Shown here piece after piece: positions 35,534 through 45,257 of a stretch of 52,712 nucleotides of DNA; within the stretch, counting starts at the first letter, position 1, and each line of letters opens with the position of its first letter. This DNA comes from a virus. The notes under the pieces are model-generated. The model ran no database searches, was not told where the DNA came from, and worked only from the letters and a program-made list of their open reading frames with translations. Both the position numbers and the translations under genes were made by a program. The DNA is taken from positions 1 through 52,712 of IMG/VR virus record IMGVR_UViG_3300035698_010599; one strand, given 5' to 3'.

Positions 35534-35565
35534 AAAAACAGGAAAATTAATTTTTTCCTGTTTTT
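35534..35565 (+). terminator. Intrinsic terminator hairpin
   Basis: AAAAACAGGAAAA (35534-35546) pairs with TTTTCCTGTTTTT (35553-35565) around a 6-nt loop, a 13-bp stem followed by T-rich sequence. It ends transcription from the 34582 gene and lies before the true start of the next gene. Confidence 0.75.
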
Positions 35566-35615
35566 TTATTTTAATTAGCCATTTTTTATATATAAAAGAA
35601 AATCTAAATAAAAAA

Positions 35616-38345
35616 ATGGCTACACCATTATATAAAAACATGAAAAATAAAGGAACGTCCTTTTATGCGTTTCCAAATAGTACAAAAGATTTTAGTCTTG
35701 CAAATTTCCAAGATAATATAAAAATATCACCTTCTAAATTTGTATTATTAAATATACCACAGAGTATAACAGGAACAACTTCAGATCCAGGGAAATTAGA
35801 TTTTATTAAATCAAGTTCATCATATGATGGTTCGAATCTATTTAGTTGGGATCCAGATGGTCCTAGATCAACTGATGACTATTCTGAATCGTTAATTGAA
35901 GGATTAAGAAATTATGTTGCTAATTGTGATACAGTCTATCGAGAAAGTAAAATAACAACTAAAAAAGATTTTTATAATCCAGTTGAAAATAAAACACCAA
36001 CTGAAATGATATTTTGGAAGTGGTGTAAAAAAATGAATATATTAGATTTAGAACCAGCCATACACAAAATTGATTGGGATAAAAATTTAATCGATTTTCA
36101 AAATCCAAATGCTTCATCATTTACAAATAGAGATTATTTTAGAAAATATTTATGGAAAGAAAGAGATATAAATATATATTATGGGGTAATGGAAAATGGT
36201 GTCAATGTACCAATAATAACTATCCCGGAAATATCTAAATTTAAAATAGGTGATAATGTATTTGTTTATGGGACTGGATATACAGGAACAGATATAAATA
36301 CTGGGTGTTCATATACCATTGATGATATATCAATTACATTATCTTCTACCACTATTACACTGGATGTAAGTTATGATGACGGTGAATTTCCAATTTATAT
36401 AAAATTAGATTATCATAAATTAATTAGATACATTGGGGAAGTTCAAGCTATTAGCAAAGTTCAAACATCTGTAAATAATTACACCGAATTTACTGCAATG
36501 ATTCCTCCTCATGCTGGAGAATCACCAACAATACTTTTTGATATAGTTCAAAATTCTAATTTTTATCCAGGTTTGGAATTACCTATATTATCAGAAGAAA
36601 TAAATCAAGAAATTAATGGAGCAGAATATCTCAATTCCCCCATCAGAACCAATCCTAGTGACTATCCAGGTTCTTATTTTGGTTATTTTGATACAGTGGA
36701 TAAAACATATCAAAATTCATCAGGAGACGCTGTTAGATTAAGTGGGAATTATTTTGGTATATCAAAATCTAATAATGATAATCTATTGGATGATGATTAT
36801 ATTGAAAAATTAACAGATTTTAATTCTGATAATATAGATGGATTATCATTAGATTTTAATCGTAAACATTATTTAAAAATGAATATACCAAATTCCACGA
36901 TTAAGAATTTTGATGAGTTCAATGCTATGGTTATAAATGATATTCCGCCATCCGATTTCGAATATAATGCTATTTTATGGTATTATGATATTGATGATGG
37001 TAGTGGGATAATAAACACAAATTTATATGGTATTGAATTTTTGAATAATCCTGATGATGATTTTGGGTTAAATGATGATAGAACGATTACAACTACTCGA
37101 AAATTGGTAACAAATTCTGATCAAGATGGGTTATCTTATATTTATAATCTTAATTTAGATTTTAAAGTGGATAATGATATATCCCCACTAAGATATGATA
37201 CAACATCTATTTATAATTTATTTGGGTTTGATTTATATAATAATGTAATGGCAAATTATGGTAAATTAAATAAAAATTTTATGACTATAATAGATGAACA
37301 TATAAGAATGAATAAAAAATTACTTGACATTGAATCGATTATGTATTCTCAAATTGATTTAGATGAAATAAAATCTAGATTAAATAATCATGATGAATTA
37401 ATAAAATTATATGAGACAAATCAAATTGTCGAGTCAGATACAATTAGTATTGATATGGATTACACGAAAAATTATCCATCAATTAAATTGAGCACAAAAG
37501 TTACAATGTATGATGCGATATATAATTTATATACATCAGATATAATAAAATACAATATATCCCATCAAAACACCGGATTAACATCATATGCATTTGATTT
37601 AACAACTACAAATGAAAACCCATATGTAGGTGATGTTAGAAGAGGTAGTAGTTGGAGTGTTCTTGTACCACAAAAAGGAAAAACATTAGTGAATGTTTAT
37701 AGTGATATTGTTGATGATTATAGTGGGAGAACCATGGGGGTAGTTTTAGATAAGGATTTACTATTTAAAGAGTCGATGGATATTATAATTAAATCTGATA
37801 TATGTGATAAATTAAATGATTTACAGATCAATATTATGTTCGATGATGGTTTGGGTAATGGTATGGTAGAAACTAGATTAATAAATGCATTTGATTTACC
37901 AATTGATGTAGAAACATATAATATAGATAATCCAACTGGTTCAACTTTTAACAATTCATATTATTATGATGTCAGTTCTTATGTGGATAGTATGGTTACT
38001 GGTGTAACAACAGAAATAGATATATTAAGTAGTGATGGTGAATTGTTTTCAATAAAGGATTGGGTATATATTAATGATTTTATTCTTGATAATAATGGTA
38101 CACCAACTGATTATTCTGGATTATATTATATAACTGGCAAAACAGGCTCACAATTATTTATAGATTGGGACACCGAAAATATTCCTCTTACATTAAATGG
38201 AGGACAACCAAAAGTATTTTATCATAAGGGTATGAAAATAAATATTCTAAGAATAGATGATTCGGTAACATCAGATATAGATCACAGATATTTGATAAAT
38301 AGAGAATTTTTATCAACGGATTATATAAAAAAATTAAATACATAA
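35616..38345 (+). CDS. Large virion structural protein, probably baseplate-associated
   Basis: 909 residues from ATG 35616 (MATPLYKNMKNKGTSFYAFP). The frame is open back to 35514, but that part covers the terminator hairpin and lacks a leader, while AAATAAAAAA precedes 35616. The protein contains DYFRKYLWKERDINIYYGV early and beta-rich domains later (for example KFKIGDNVFVYGTGYTGTD). It is placed one gene before gp6, in the position and size range of T4 gp7, and proteins with this N-terminus occur in other T4-like phages to my recollection. Baseplate wedge is the best guess, not proven. Confidence 0.7.
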   Translation: MATPLYKNMKNKGTSFYAFPNSTKDFSLANFQDNIKISPSKFVLLNIPQSITGTTSDPGKLDFIKSSSSYDGSNLFSWDPDGPRSTDDYSESLIEGLRNYVANCDTVYRESKITTKKDFYNPVENKTPTEMIFWKWCKKMNILDLEPAIHKIDWDKNLIDFQNPNASSFTNRDYFRKYLWKERDINIYYGVMENGVNVPIITIPEISKFKIGDNVFVYGTGYTGTDINTGCSYTIDDISITLSSTTITLDVSYDDGEFPIYIKLDYHKLIRYIGEVQAISKVQTSVNNYTEFTAMIPPHAGESPTILFDIVQNSNFYPGLELPILSEEINQEINGAEYLNSPIRTNPSDYPGSYFGYFDTVDKTYQNSSGDAVRLSGNYFGISKSNNDNLLDDDYIEKLTDFNSDNIDGLSLDFNRKHYLKMNIPNSTIKNFDEFNAMVINDIPPSDFEYNAILWYYDIDDGSGIINTNLYGIEFLNNPDDDFGLNDDRTITTTRKLVTNSDQDGLSYIYNLNLDFKVDNDISPLRYDTTSIYNLFGFDLYNNVMANYGKLNKNFMTIIDEHIRMNKKLLDIESIMYSQIDLDEIKSRLNNHDELIKLYETNQIVESDTISIDMDYTKNYPSIKLSTKVTMYDAIYNLYTSDIIKYNISHQNTGLTSYAFDLTTTNENPYVGDVRRGSSWSVLVPQKGKTLVNVYSDIVDDYSGRTMGVVLDKDLLFKESMDIIIKSDICDKLNDLQINIMFDDGLGNGMVETRLINAFDLPIDVETYNIDNPTGSTFNNSYYYDVSSYVDSMVTGVTTEIDILSSDGELFSIKDWVYINDFILDNNGTPTDYSGLYYITGKTGSQLFIDWDTENIPLTLNGGQPKVFYHKGMKINILRIDDSVTSDIDHRYLINREFLSTDYIKKLNT

Positions 38346-38346
38346 A

Positions 38347-39009
38347 ATGGTTATTAGTATAAAAAACATAGAAACATCTTTAAAAAAAATATTAGGAACA
38401 TCAACTGTTCAATCAATAAATAGCGTTTATGAAAAAATAGATGATGGGTATTTATTGGTAATAGATTTTAAAAATCTTTTTTGTAAAGATACTAATGTAA
38501 TATTCACAAAAGTAATATTCGAAGTTGATAAACATAAAGTATATTTATTACCAAATAAAAATATAGAATATTCATTTAAATATCTATATGATATAAATTG
38601 TAATTATAAATTACAAATGTTTGATAGTATTGATGAATTTGAAAAAATGTTTTTAACGATAATTTCCGAAAACAAATTTGGTGATAATATAAAAATATTA
38701 TCTAAATTTATAAAATCTCCTAGTAGCCTTATAAATAATTGGTTTTCAGAAAATGGTGTGAGGAATATATCAGTATACGATGTTAAATTGGATGAAAGGT
38801 ATAAAATATTACCATGTAAATATTTATTTTTTAATTTTTTAATAAATTTAAATGATCAATTAGAAATAAATTTGACAATAAATAAAGAAGACAAATCAAA
38901 TTATATATTTAATTTTAAAATATATGATAATACAATAAAAGAAGAAAGACAAAACTTATCAACAATGGTACAAGTTATTGGAGAAACTTTGAAAACAAAA
39001 TACATTTAA
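38347..39009 (+). CDS. Hypothetical protein, probable baseplate or tail component
   Basis: 220 residues, start MVISIKNIETSLKKILG. It is alternately helical and beta-stranded without recognised motifs. It is separated from the gene before it by one base and followed 38 bp later by gp6, so it is in the baseplate operon. T4 equivalents at such a place could be gp25 or gp53, but I see no diagnostic similarity. Confidence 0.6.
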   Translation: MVISIKNIETSLKKILGTSTVQSINSVYEKIDDGYLLVIDFKNLFCKDTNVIFTKVIFEVDKHKVYLLPNKNIEYSFKYLYDINCNYKLQMFDSIDEFEKMFLTIISENKFGDNIKILSKFIKSPSSLINNWFSENGVRNISVYDVKLDERYKILPCKYLFFNFLINLNDQLEINLTINKEDKSNYIFNFKIYDNTIKEERQNLSTMVQVIGETLKTKYI

Positions 39010-39047
39010 TATTTGAAAACTATTAAATAAAAAAAAATTAAATATTA

Positions 39048-40877
39048 ATGAGTAAATTTTTTGATTTTATAGAAATAACTTATGATAAATTAACACAACA
39101 ATTAGAATATTGGTTAAAAGAAACATATCAAAAATCAAGTAAATCATTCTCACACTCATCACCTTATGGGATGATAATGCATATACAAAAAATATTATTT
39201 AGTAATAATATATTATATTTAAAGAATTCGATAAAGCAATTAGATATTGAAACAACAACAAGTGATATAGCTATTAAAAATATTGCTAGAATAAGTGGTC
39301 ATAACCCAAGTAGGTCAATATCAGCATCTGGATCTATTAGATTAAAATTAAAATTAAACACAAATTTATTAGATAGCATTAAAGGGGGGAAAATAATAAT
39401 AAAGAATAATACATTATTAAAAAATAAATCAAATTTTTTAAATTATACAATAATAAATGGGGATTCAAAAGATAATATTTATAATATTAATTCATATACA
39501 GATTTAGTATTTAATGTAAAACAAGGTAAATATGAGGAACAATCATACACCGGAGATGGTAAAAAAAATTATTCATTTTCTGTTATTGTAAATAGAAATC
39601 AGATAATAGATAATTTTTCTTATTTTGTATATTATAATGGAAAAAATTTAAAAATTGTTGATAGTTTATATGATATGTTACCAAATGAATATTCGTGTTA
39701 CACCAGAACTGGATTTGATGGTGGATTAGATATTTATTTTGGAAATGGTGATTTTGGGTTTGTGCCAGAAATTGGATCAGAAATTAAAGTATCTTATTTA
39801 TTAACAAATGGAATACAGGGAAATATATTAAACAATATAGTAAATGATTTTAATTTTGATGATGATGTTTTTGATTCTGATTTAAATATATTAAATATGA
39901 ATGAATTATTTGATGTTTATATAAATAATGATATTAATTTTGGGGTAGATAGTGAAAGTGTTAAATATATGAAATCTGTAATACCTTATGTGTCAAGGAA
40001 TTTTGTATTGGCGTCCCCTGAACAATTTATTTATCATTTAAAAAGATTAAATATGTTTTCTAAGGTAAATGCTTTTAATGTTCTTGATGAAAATAATTTC
40101 AATAACAATAAATATATTGATAGCTTTATAACAGAGACATTTGGTAATAGTATAGATGTGGATACAGTGAAAGATAAAATGCTTAAATATTTTCCTACAA
40201 TATATGATAATCAAATATATTTATATTTAATTCCAAAAATTAAAAATTATTTTGTGGATAATTATAATTATTTTAATATACCATTTGATGTTTTTTATTT
40301 AGATGATAACGAAAAAGACAAAATCATGACTTATTTAAAGACTATGGGTATAATAATCATCACATCAAACATAGTAATTATTCAACCAAAAATATCGTTA
40401 TATACAATAAATATTTATGTAAGGAAATTTCAAAATGATGTTAAAGATAATATTAAAAATAAAATAATTGATGTAGTATCTGATTATTTCATAAGCAATG
40501 AAAGATTTGATAGAATTGTTAAATCAGATGTTATAAAAACATTAAAAAATGAAATACCAACAATTGATAGTGTTAATGTTGAATTTGTATGTAAAAAAAA
40601 TGAAGATTATCATAGAGAAGGAATAAAAACAGACGATAGTAGATATAATGTTTTGGAAGATGATATTAATATTATTAAAAATAAAAAAGTGTATAAAAAA
40701 ACTCAATATAATCCAAATGTGGTTTTGGGTATAGATAATGTTCAAGGGGATATTATTGTTGATAAAGAAGAGTTACCAGTATTGAGAGGGGGGTGGTATG
40801 ATAGAAATAATGTTTATTATAATGATGTACCTATGATTAATGGATTAAGTTCTATAAATATAATTTGGAATTCGTAA
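39048..40877 (+). CDS. Baseplate wedge protein gp6-like (baseplate J family)
   Basis: 609 residues, close to T4 gp6 (660). N-terminal helices (ITYDKLTQQLEYWLKETY, SSPYGMIMHIQKILFSNN) precede DIAIKNIARISGHNPSRSIS, corresponding to the gp6 region where subunits pass the wedge plane. Then come strand-rich segments with DGGLDIYFGNGDFGFVPEIG, which parallels TEFYFGEGEI in gp6, and a C-terminal baseplate J-like core (DNIKNKIIDVVSDYFISNE, IVKSDVIKTLKNEIPTIDSV). It forms the inner ring of the baseplate in known phages. Confidence 0.82.
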   Translation: MSKFFDFIEITYDKLTQQLEYWLKETYQKSSKSFSHSSPYGMIMHIQKILFSNNILYLKNSIKQLDIETTTSDIAIKNIARISGHNPSRSISASGSIRLKLKLNTNLLDSIKGGKIIIKNNTLLKNKSNFLNYTIINGDSKDNIYNINSYTDLVFNVKQGKYEEQSYTGDGKKNYSFSVIVNRNQIIDNFSYFVYYNGKNLKIVDSLYDMLPNEYSCYTRTGFDGGLDIYFGNGDFGFVPEIGSEIKVSYLLTNGIQGNILNNIVNDFNFDDDVFDSDLNILNMNELFDVYINNDINFGVDSESVKYMKSVIPYVSRNFVLASPEQFIYHLKRLNMFSKVNAFNVLDENNFNNNKYIDSFITETFGNSIDVDTVKDKMLKYFPTIYDNQIYLYLIPKIKNYFVDNYNYFNIPFDVFYLDDNEKDKIMTYLKTMGIIIITSNIVIIQPKISLYTINIYVRKFQNDVKDNIKNKIIDVVSDYFISNERFDRIVKSDVIKTLKNEIPTIDSVNVEFVCKKNEDYHREGIKTDDSRYNVLEDDINIIKNKKVYKKTQYNPNVVLGIDNVQGDIIVDKEELPVLRGGWYDRNNVYYNDVPMINGLSSINIIWNS

Positions 40878-40908
40878 AATTATATATAGGATAAAAAATA
40901 TCATTTAC

Positions 40909-41286
40909 ATGAATATTATAGATAACTTTAATAAATTTAATGAAGATATGCATATAGCATCAAATGAAAAATTAGCGGATTCGGTTCATGATATAATGAC
41001 TGACTTAAAACCAGGTGAAGAAATGACTCTTGAAGAATTAAGCAAAAAATTAAAAGATAAAAATATTCAAATAACACCAGAAGTTCTAAAAGAAATAATA
41101 TTTGTTCAATGGTGGAGAAATGATAATTATACTATATTTAAAAAGAAAGATAAAAAATGGTTAGATTTTTGGCCTGGTAGATATACTGTTGAAATGAAAA
41201 GAAAAAGAACATCACCTTTAGGAAAAGGTAGAAAAAAAGCAATATCAACAAATTATAAAAATTATACGGGGTTTAGAGGTTATTAA
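40909..41286 (+). CDS. Hypothetical protein with tag-like leader and a basic C-terminus
   Basis: 125 residues. The leader MNIIDNFNKFNEDMHIA resembles the FxxF-type tag on other putative head proteins. A winged-helix-like middle (MTLEELSKKLKDKNIQITPE) is followed by a very basic C-terminus (VEMKRKRTSPLGKGRKKAIS). A small DNA-binding protein, perhaps packaged, would fit. It follows gp6 by 31 bp on the same strand. Confidence 0.6.
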   Translation: MNIIDNFNKFNEDMHIASNEKLADSVHDIMTDLKPGEEMTLEELSKKLKDKNIQITPEVLKEIIFVQWWRNDNYTIFKKKDKKWLDFWPGRYTVEMKRKRTSPLGKGRKKAISTNYKNYTGFRGY

Positions 41287-41324
41287 ACTTTGTTTTATTT
41301 GAATATAAAAAAATTATTAAATTA

Positions 41325-41579
41325 ATGATAGAAAAAAGAACACAAATATTAGAATTATATAATCTGAAACATAGAAAGGATAATGAAATTCATACTCATT
41401 ATGATTATGAAACAAATTTAATAAAAAAAATGTTTCCTAAATATATATATCGAAATAATAATATGAATAAAATGTTAAATTATTTTAGAATCCAATGGGT
41501 TTTAATGATTGAATCTATTCTTCCAATAAAAAATTTTTATCGATTTACCACTGGTAAATATTATAATAAATATAGTTAA
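41325..41579 (+). CDS. Hypothetical small protein
   Basis: 84 residues (MIEKRTQILELYNLKHRKDN, then EIHTHYDYETNLIKKMFPKY). No family is recognised. The downstream frame at 41611 is open back across its 3' end, so the two could be halves of one protein joined by a shift in frame, but there is no clear slippery site. Part of the run of genes after gp6. Confidence 0.5.
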   Translation: MIEKRTQILELYNLKHRKDNEIHTHYDYETNLIKKMFPKYIYRNNNMNKMLNYFRIQWVLMIESILPIKNFYRFTTGKYYNKYS

Positions 41580-41610
41580 AAAAATATTATTAAACAATTT
41601 TAAAGATAAA

Positions 41611-42024
41611 TTGGACTATAATTTTCTTATATATACTTATATGATTAAAGGTAATGAAAAAGTGTTGTTTTATGGTAAAGTTGCTAAAATGCCTAATAAT
41701 ATATTAGCATCAAAATCAATAAATTTTTTGGAAAATATAAAAATATCAAAACAAAAATTGTGGTATATTCTTATCCAAAAACAAGAAGATGAACTTCAAA
41801 TGATTAAATATAATAATAAAATAGGGGTAAATATGAATATGTTTATAGAAAAACTTAGTGAGTATTATAAATCAGATGAAGAAATAACCGAACACATTTC
41901 CAAATTAAAAATAGGAGGTGATAACAATTTTTCAATAATTAAAAATATTCCAAATATTGAAATAAAAGGGAAAAAATTAATTACTATAATAACTGAAGAT
42001 TTATTAAAATTGTTAATTACCTAA
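41611..42024 (+). CDS. Hypothetical protein (start uncertain)
   Basis: Up to 137 residues. The first possible start is a TTG at 41611; the in-frame ATG at 41641 (MIKGNEKVLFYGKVAK) is more likely, giving 127 residues. It is a beta-rich protein with a helical C-terminus (DLLKLLIT). Its end overlaps the convergent glycosyltransferase remnant by 12 bp. No family is recognised. Confidence 0.5.
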   Translation: MDYNFLIYTYMIKGNEKVLFYGKVAKMPNNILASKSINFLENIKISKQKLWYILIQKQEDELQMIKYNNKIGVNMNMFIEKLSEYYKSDEEITEHISKLKIGGDNNFSIIKNIPNIEIKGKKLITIITEDLLKLLIT

Positions 42025-43107
42025 TATATCAGATGATATTTTTTGAGGTATAGTATTTCTATTTGGTCTTAATTCTTCACTATAACCTATATTATATTTC
42101 ACATATATTTCACTAACATCAAAATTGTTATCGACAAAATTTATATTTTCGTATTTGTGTTTGATTAAATTTGAGTGTGTGGTATCCTGTTCTGTTAAAA
42201 AACAATATATAATACAATTATGTTTTTTTCTAAATTCATCTACAGATTTCAACCAATCTAATAAATCTTCAATAGAATTGGTATCTAATTCAATATAAAC
42301 ATTTTTGTTTTTTAAATCAAATTCGATTATTTCTATTTCATTATTTTCCAAATTTTTTATTTCTATATTCCAATTTGTATACCATTTTCGGTTTACTTTT
42401 GCCCATTGTCCGGTTTTTAAAACCGTATTATAAATAATTTCATTTTTATCAATATCAATAAAACTTACATTGTATTTTTTATCAATTAAAGAATGTATAT
42501 TTATTTTTGGACCATTAAAGAAGTTTGACCCGAATTCGGTTTTTGGTTCATTGGGGGTTTTGTAATTTATTTTTGAATTATTATAAATATCAATTATTTT
42601 TTCTCTCATTTTTTCATTAGTGAAATTTTCGTTTATGTCGATTACATTATAATATATTTGTTCCAATCTTTTTACAATTATATCCCAATCATATTTTTTT
42701 GATGTTTCTATTGCATCATGTTGAACTACTCCATGGGGTAAATAAAACAATTTATCAGTATCACAAAAATGATCAATGAGATGTTCATCATTTGTTATTG
42801 AAATTATAGATTTTTTTATAGTATTTAAATTATCTTTATAATGTTTAGATTTTTTTTCATCATAAAAAGTCATACCTATAATACCATGTAACGAAAATAT
42901 ATATTTATTATCATCAACATCCTGTAAGTCATATGATTGATTCGATGCGTTACAATGTATTATATCGTATTCTTTTTTAATGTCACGTATTATATCAACA
43001 TTATGACCCAATTTTTCTAATTGGGTTTTATAATACCATATAACTTTTTCAATAGTTGCACTTCCCATCGATTCTGGGATTAATAATATATTAAGTTTTT
43101 TTTTCAT
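42013..43107 (-). CDS. Chimera: glycosyltransferase N-terminal half joined to truncated TibC-like heptosyltransferase
   Basis: 364 residues. Residues 1-125 look like a GT-B N-terminal half (KKKLNILLIPESMGSATIEK, DIIHCNAS, IFSLHGIIGMTFYD). Residues from about 200 align with the N-terminal part of the 17859-19280 enzyme: GPKINIHSLID, GQWAKVNRKWYTNWNIEI, SIEDLLDWLKSVDEFRKKHN, QKISSDILGN. It stops where that enzyme continues as DILGLEY, so the donor-binding half and the four Cys are missing and G in SIGDTL is E. It cannot be an active heptosyltransferase; it is a truncated relic or a protein-binding derivative. Confidence 0.7.
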   Translation of the reverse strand: MKKKLNILLIPESMGSATIEKVIWYYKTQLEKLGHNVDIIRDIKKEYDIIHCNASNQSYDLQDVDDNKYIFSLHGIIGMTFYDEKKSKHYKDNLNTIKKSIISITNDEHLIDHFCDTDKLFYLPHGVVQHDAIETSKKYDWDIIVKRLEQIYYNVIDINENFTNEKMREKIIDIYNNSKINYKTPNEPKTEFGSNFFNGPKINIHSLIDKKYNVSFIDIDKNEIIYNTVLKTGQWAKVNRKWYTNWNIEIKNLENNEIEIIEFDLKNKNVYIELDTNSIEDLLDWLKSVDEFRKKHNCIIYCFLTEQDTTHSNLIKHKYENINFVDNNFDVSEIYVKYNIGYSEELRPNRNTIPQKISSDILGN

Positions 43108-43112
43108 GTTTT

Positions 43113-45149
43113 TTATATTTTTTTCTGTTCTATTTTATGTGAAAAAATATAATTATTATTTTTATAAAATCCCACTTTATGAAGTTTTTCTATTTGATCA
43201 AATTTGAACCATGTTCTATAATTAGATGATAAATCAATGGTTTCACTATATAAATGATTTGAATTAGTATCTTTGAATATTAAAGTGAATTTTTCTTTTT
43301 CTTTTTCTTTTAATTTAAAATATATTTTTTTATTAACTTTATCAAAATCTACAATAATATTGTGATTTTTTTTAGAAATTTCTTTATTTTGATAAACTAT
43401 TGATTCTTTTAATATAGCTTTTTTATTTTCTTTGAATATTTGATTAAACCATACAATTGGATTATCCCATCCATCAAATCTGTATCTGTTGAATAGTATA
43501 TTTTTAGATTTTTTGTTAAAAATAATAAATTCTAATTGGTGAATATTTTCTGTTAAATACATCCAATCATTTTTGATTGACTGATTTAAAGCCTTTTCAT
43601 CTATCTTTGAAACTAAAACATTATCGGCATATCCACTCCCCATAGACATATATTCTATTTCGTTATCATCCATTAATTCTATTGATTTAAATAAAATATC
43701 AATATTAAAATTTTCTTTAAAAACACAATTATTATTTATTAGTATTAAAAAATCTATATCAAATGTAAATTCATCTTCTATACATCTTCTATACAATAAA
43801 TAATCATCATAATGATTACTATGTAATCCATGAATACCTAATCTATTTATATCATTAGGCCTTATACAAGTTTCTTTTGGAGGATTGGTTGTATTATAAT
43901 TATTTATATATTGGATATATTTAATTCCGTGGTTTTTTAATTTAGATATACTTTCTATTGAATTTTCATTCATATTATCTGAATCTAATATGTGAATTGC
44001 TTTTATTTTATATTTATGTAAATTCTCATTTTCATTTAGGGGTGAATTAATTTTATCCATAGGAATATCAGGAATATCAGGAATATCAATATCAGGAATA
44101 TCAATATTAGGAATATCAGAAATATTAAGACTTGGAATAGAAGAGATTGTTAGAATAGATTTTGATTCAGTTTCTAAAAAGAAGTTTTTTATCGATTCTA
44201 CATCTTTGTCGATATCACCATTCAGATATGTGCAAGTTTTTTCATTATCGTATTTACCACAATAAACATCTAGTGGAAATAAAAATAAAGGAATATCTTC
44301 TTGTAATGCTTCTTTTATAACAAGAGGATTCAATTCTTTATCATATCTAAATCCCATTGATGTGAAAAGAAATAAATCACATGCTGTATAAAAATCATTA
44401 ACATCATTTCTTTCCCCCCATATAATACAATTATCTGGTTTATCAGACATTAATGGTCCCCAATAATTTTTGAAATTATCTGCTTGATTTCCAACAAAGT
44501 GAAATTTTATTTTTTCATTTTTTAATTTTTTTGCTATTTCAAAGGCATAAGATTGATTTTTTCTAGGGGTAAATAAACCAACATTTAATATATGTTTATA
44601 ATTTGGATCTAAATTTAATTTTTTCATAGTATTTATTTTTTCACCAATTGTTTTATTTTTCTTTTCAACTGGATATTCAACAACTTCAGTAGGTATTCCA
44701 AATTTATTAAATTTGAAACAATTATATTGACTAACAAAAATAAATTTATCCGGGAAAAATATTTTATTATCCACTTTATAATCAGATGAATGAGTAGTTT
44801 CAAAAATTTTATATTTTCTATTTTCATTATAAATGATTTTAGATATATCATAACCCATAAACATTTCTGGTATTTCTTCAAAATGGATAATATCTGGTTT
44901 TATTTCATCTATTATATTTAATATATCTGATTTATTTTCACCAATAGTGAAAAAGTTTTCTGGATTTATTAATTTTTTTATTCTATTTTTTTGTATAATG
45001 TATTTACTTGATATATTAGAATATTCTATCACATAAATTTCATAATCCTCTTTTATTAATTCAATTCTTTTTACTAAAACTTGGGGAGCTCCACCAGTAC
45101 TTAAATGTGGTATAATAGATAGTAATTTTGATTTTTTGATCATTTTCAT
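43113..45149 (-). CDS. Large two-domain glycosyltransferase
   Basis: 678 residues. The first 330 form a GT4-type GT-B enzyme: SIIPHLSTGGAPQVLVKR (acceptor-side Gly loop), KHILNVGLFTPRKNQSYAFE (start of the C-half) and FYTACDLFLFTSMGF, then ELNPLVIKEALQEDIPLFL (the E-x7-E-like region). A low-complexity linker rich in IPDI units follows (about 335-370). The C-terminal part (IKAIHILDSDNMNENSIESI, DIDFLILINNNC, YRFDGWDNPIVW) looks like a second GT-A-like domain with a beta-sandwich end (KIYFKLKEKEKEKFTLIF). Acceptor unknown. Just upstream of the truncated chimera, with 5 bp between. Confidence 0.8.
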   Translation of the reverse strand: MKMIKKSKLLSIIPHLSTGGAPQVLVKRIELIKEDYEIYVIEYSNISSKYIIQKNRIKKLINPENFFTIGENKSDILNIIDEIKPDIIHFEEIPEMFMGYDISKIIYNENRKYKIFETTHSSDYKVDNKIFFPDKFIFVSQYNCFKFNKFGIPTEVVEYPVEKKNKTIGEKINTMKKLNLDPNYKHILNVGLFTPRKNQSYAFEIAKKLKNEKIKFHFVGNQADNFKNYWGPLMSDKPDNCIIWGERNDVNDFYTACDLFLFTSMGFRYDKELNPLVIKEALQEDIPLFLFPLDVYCGKYDNEKTCTYLNGDIDKDVESIKNFFLETESKSILTISSIPSLNISDIPNIDIPDIDIPDIPDIPMDKINSPLNENENLHKYKIKAIHILDSDNMNENSIESISKLKNHGIKYIQYINNYNTTNPPKETCIRPNDINRLGIHGLHSNHYDDYLLYRRCIEDEFTFDIDFLILINNNCVFKENFNIDILFKSIELMDDNEIEYMSMGSGYADNVLVSKIDEKALNQSIKNDWMYLTENIHQLEFIIFNKKSKNILFNRYRFDGWDNPIVWFNQIFKENKKAILKESIVYQNKEISKKNHNIIVDFDKVNKKIYFKLKEKEKEKFTLIFKDTNSNHLYSETIDLSSNYRTWFKFDQIEKLHKVGFYKNNNYIFSHKIEQKKI
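44061..44130. repeat. Short tandem repeat in glycosyltransferase linker
   Basis: Units of AGGAATATC and related 9- to 12-mers are repeated about seven times, encoding the IPDI/IPDID linker of the enzyme on the minus strand. Such a tract should change length readily while staying in frame because units are multiples of three. Confidence 0.7.
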
Positions 45150-45185
45150 GGAATGATAATATTTTTTTATTTTTATATCATTTTA

Positions 45186-45193
45186 TATAAATA
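45186..45193 (+). promoter_or_regulatory. Possible T4-type late promoter box TATAAATA
   Basis: TATAAATA sits 65 bp before the gp15-like gene, at a distance that allows a leader. A gp55-type sigma is encoded in this window, and T4 gp55 recognises this box. In such AT-rich DNA the octamer is expected dozens of times by chance, so the call is weak. Confidence 0.25.
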
Positions 45194-45257
45194 GTTTTAA
45201 TTAATATAATAATTTGAACCAAAATAAATAATATATAAAATAAAAATTAATAATTTT

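Noticed and set aside
35514-35615. N-terminal extension of the large structural protein with a hydrophobic, signal-like stretch
   Set aside because: The segment overlaps a perfect terminator hairpin (35534-35565), and a far better start (AAATAAAAAAATG) lies at 35616 with MATPLYKN.
42013-45149. Minus-strand glycosyltransferase pair as part of the late operon
   Set aside because: They are opposite to the surrounding structural genes and resemble the accessory genes of the left part, so they are better seen as an insertion.
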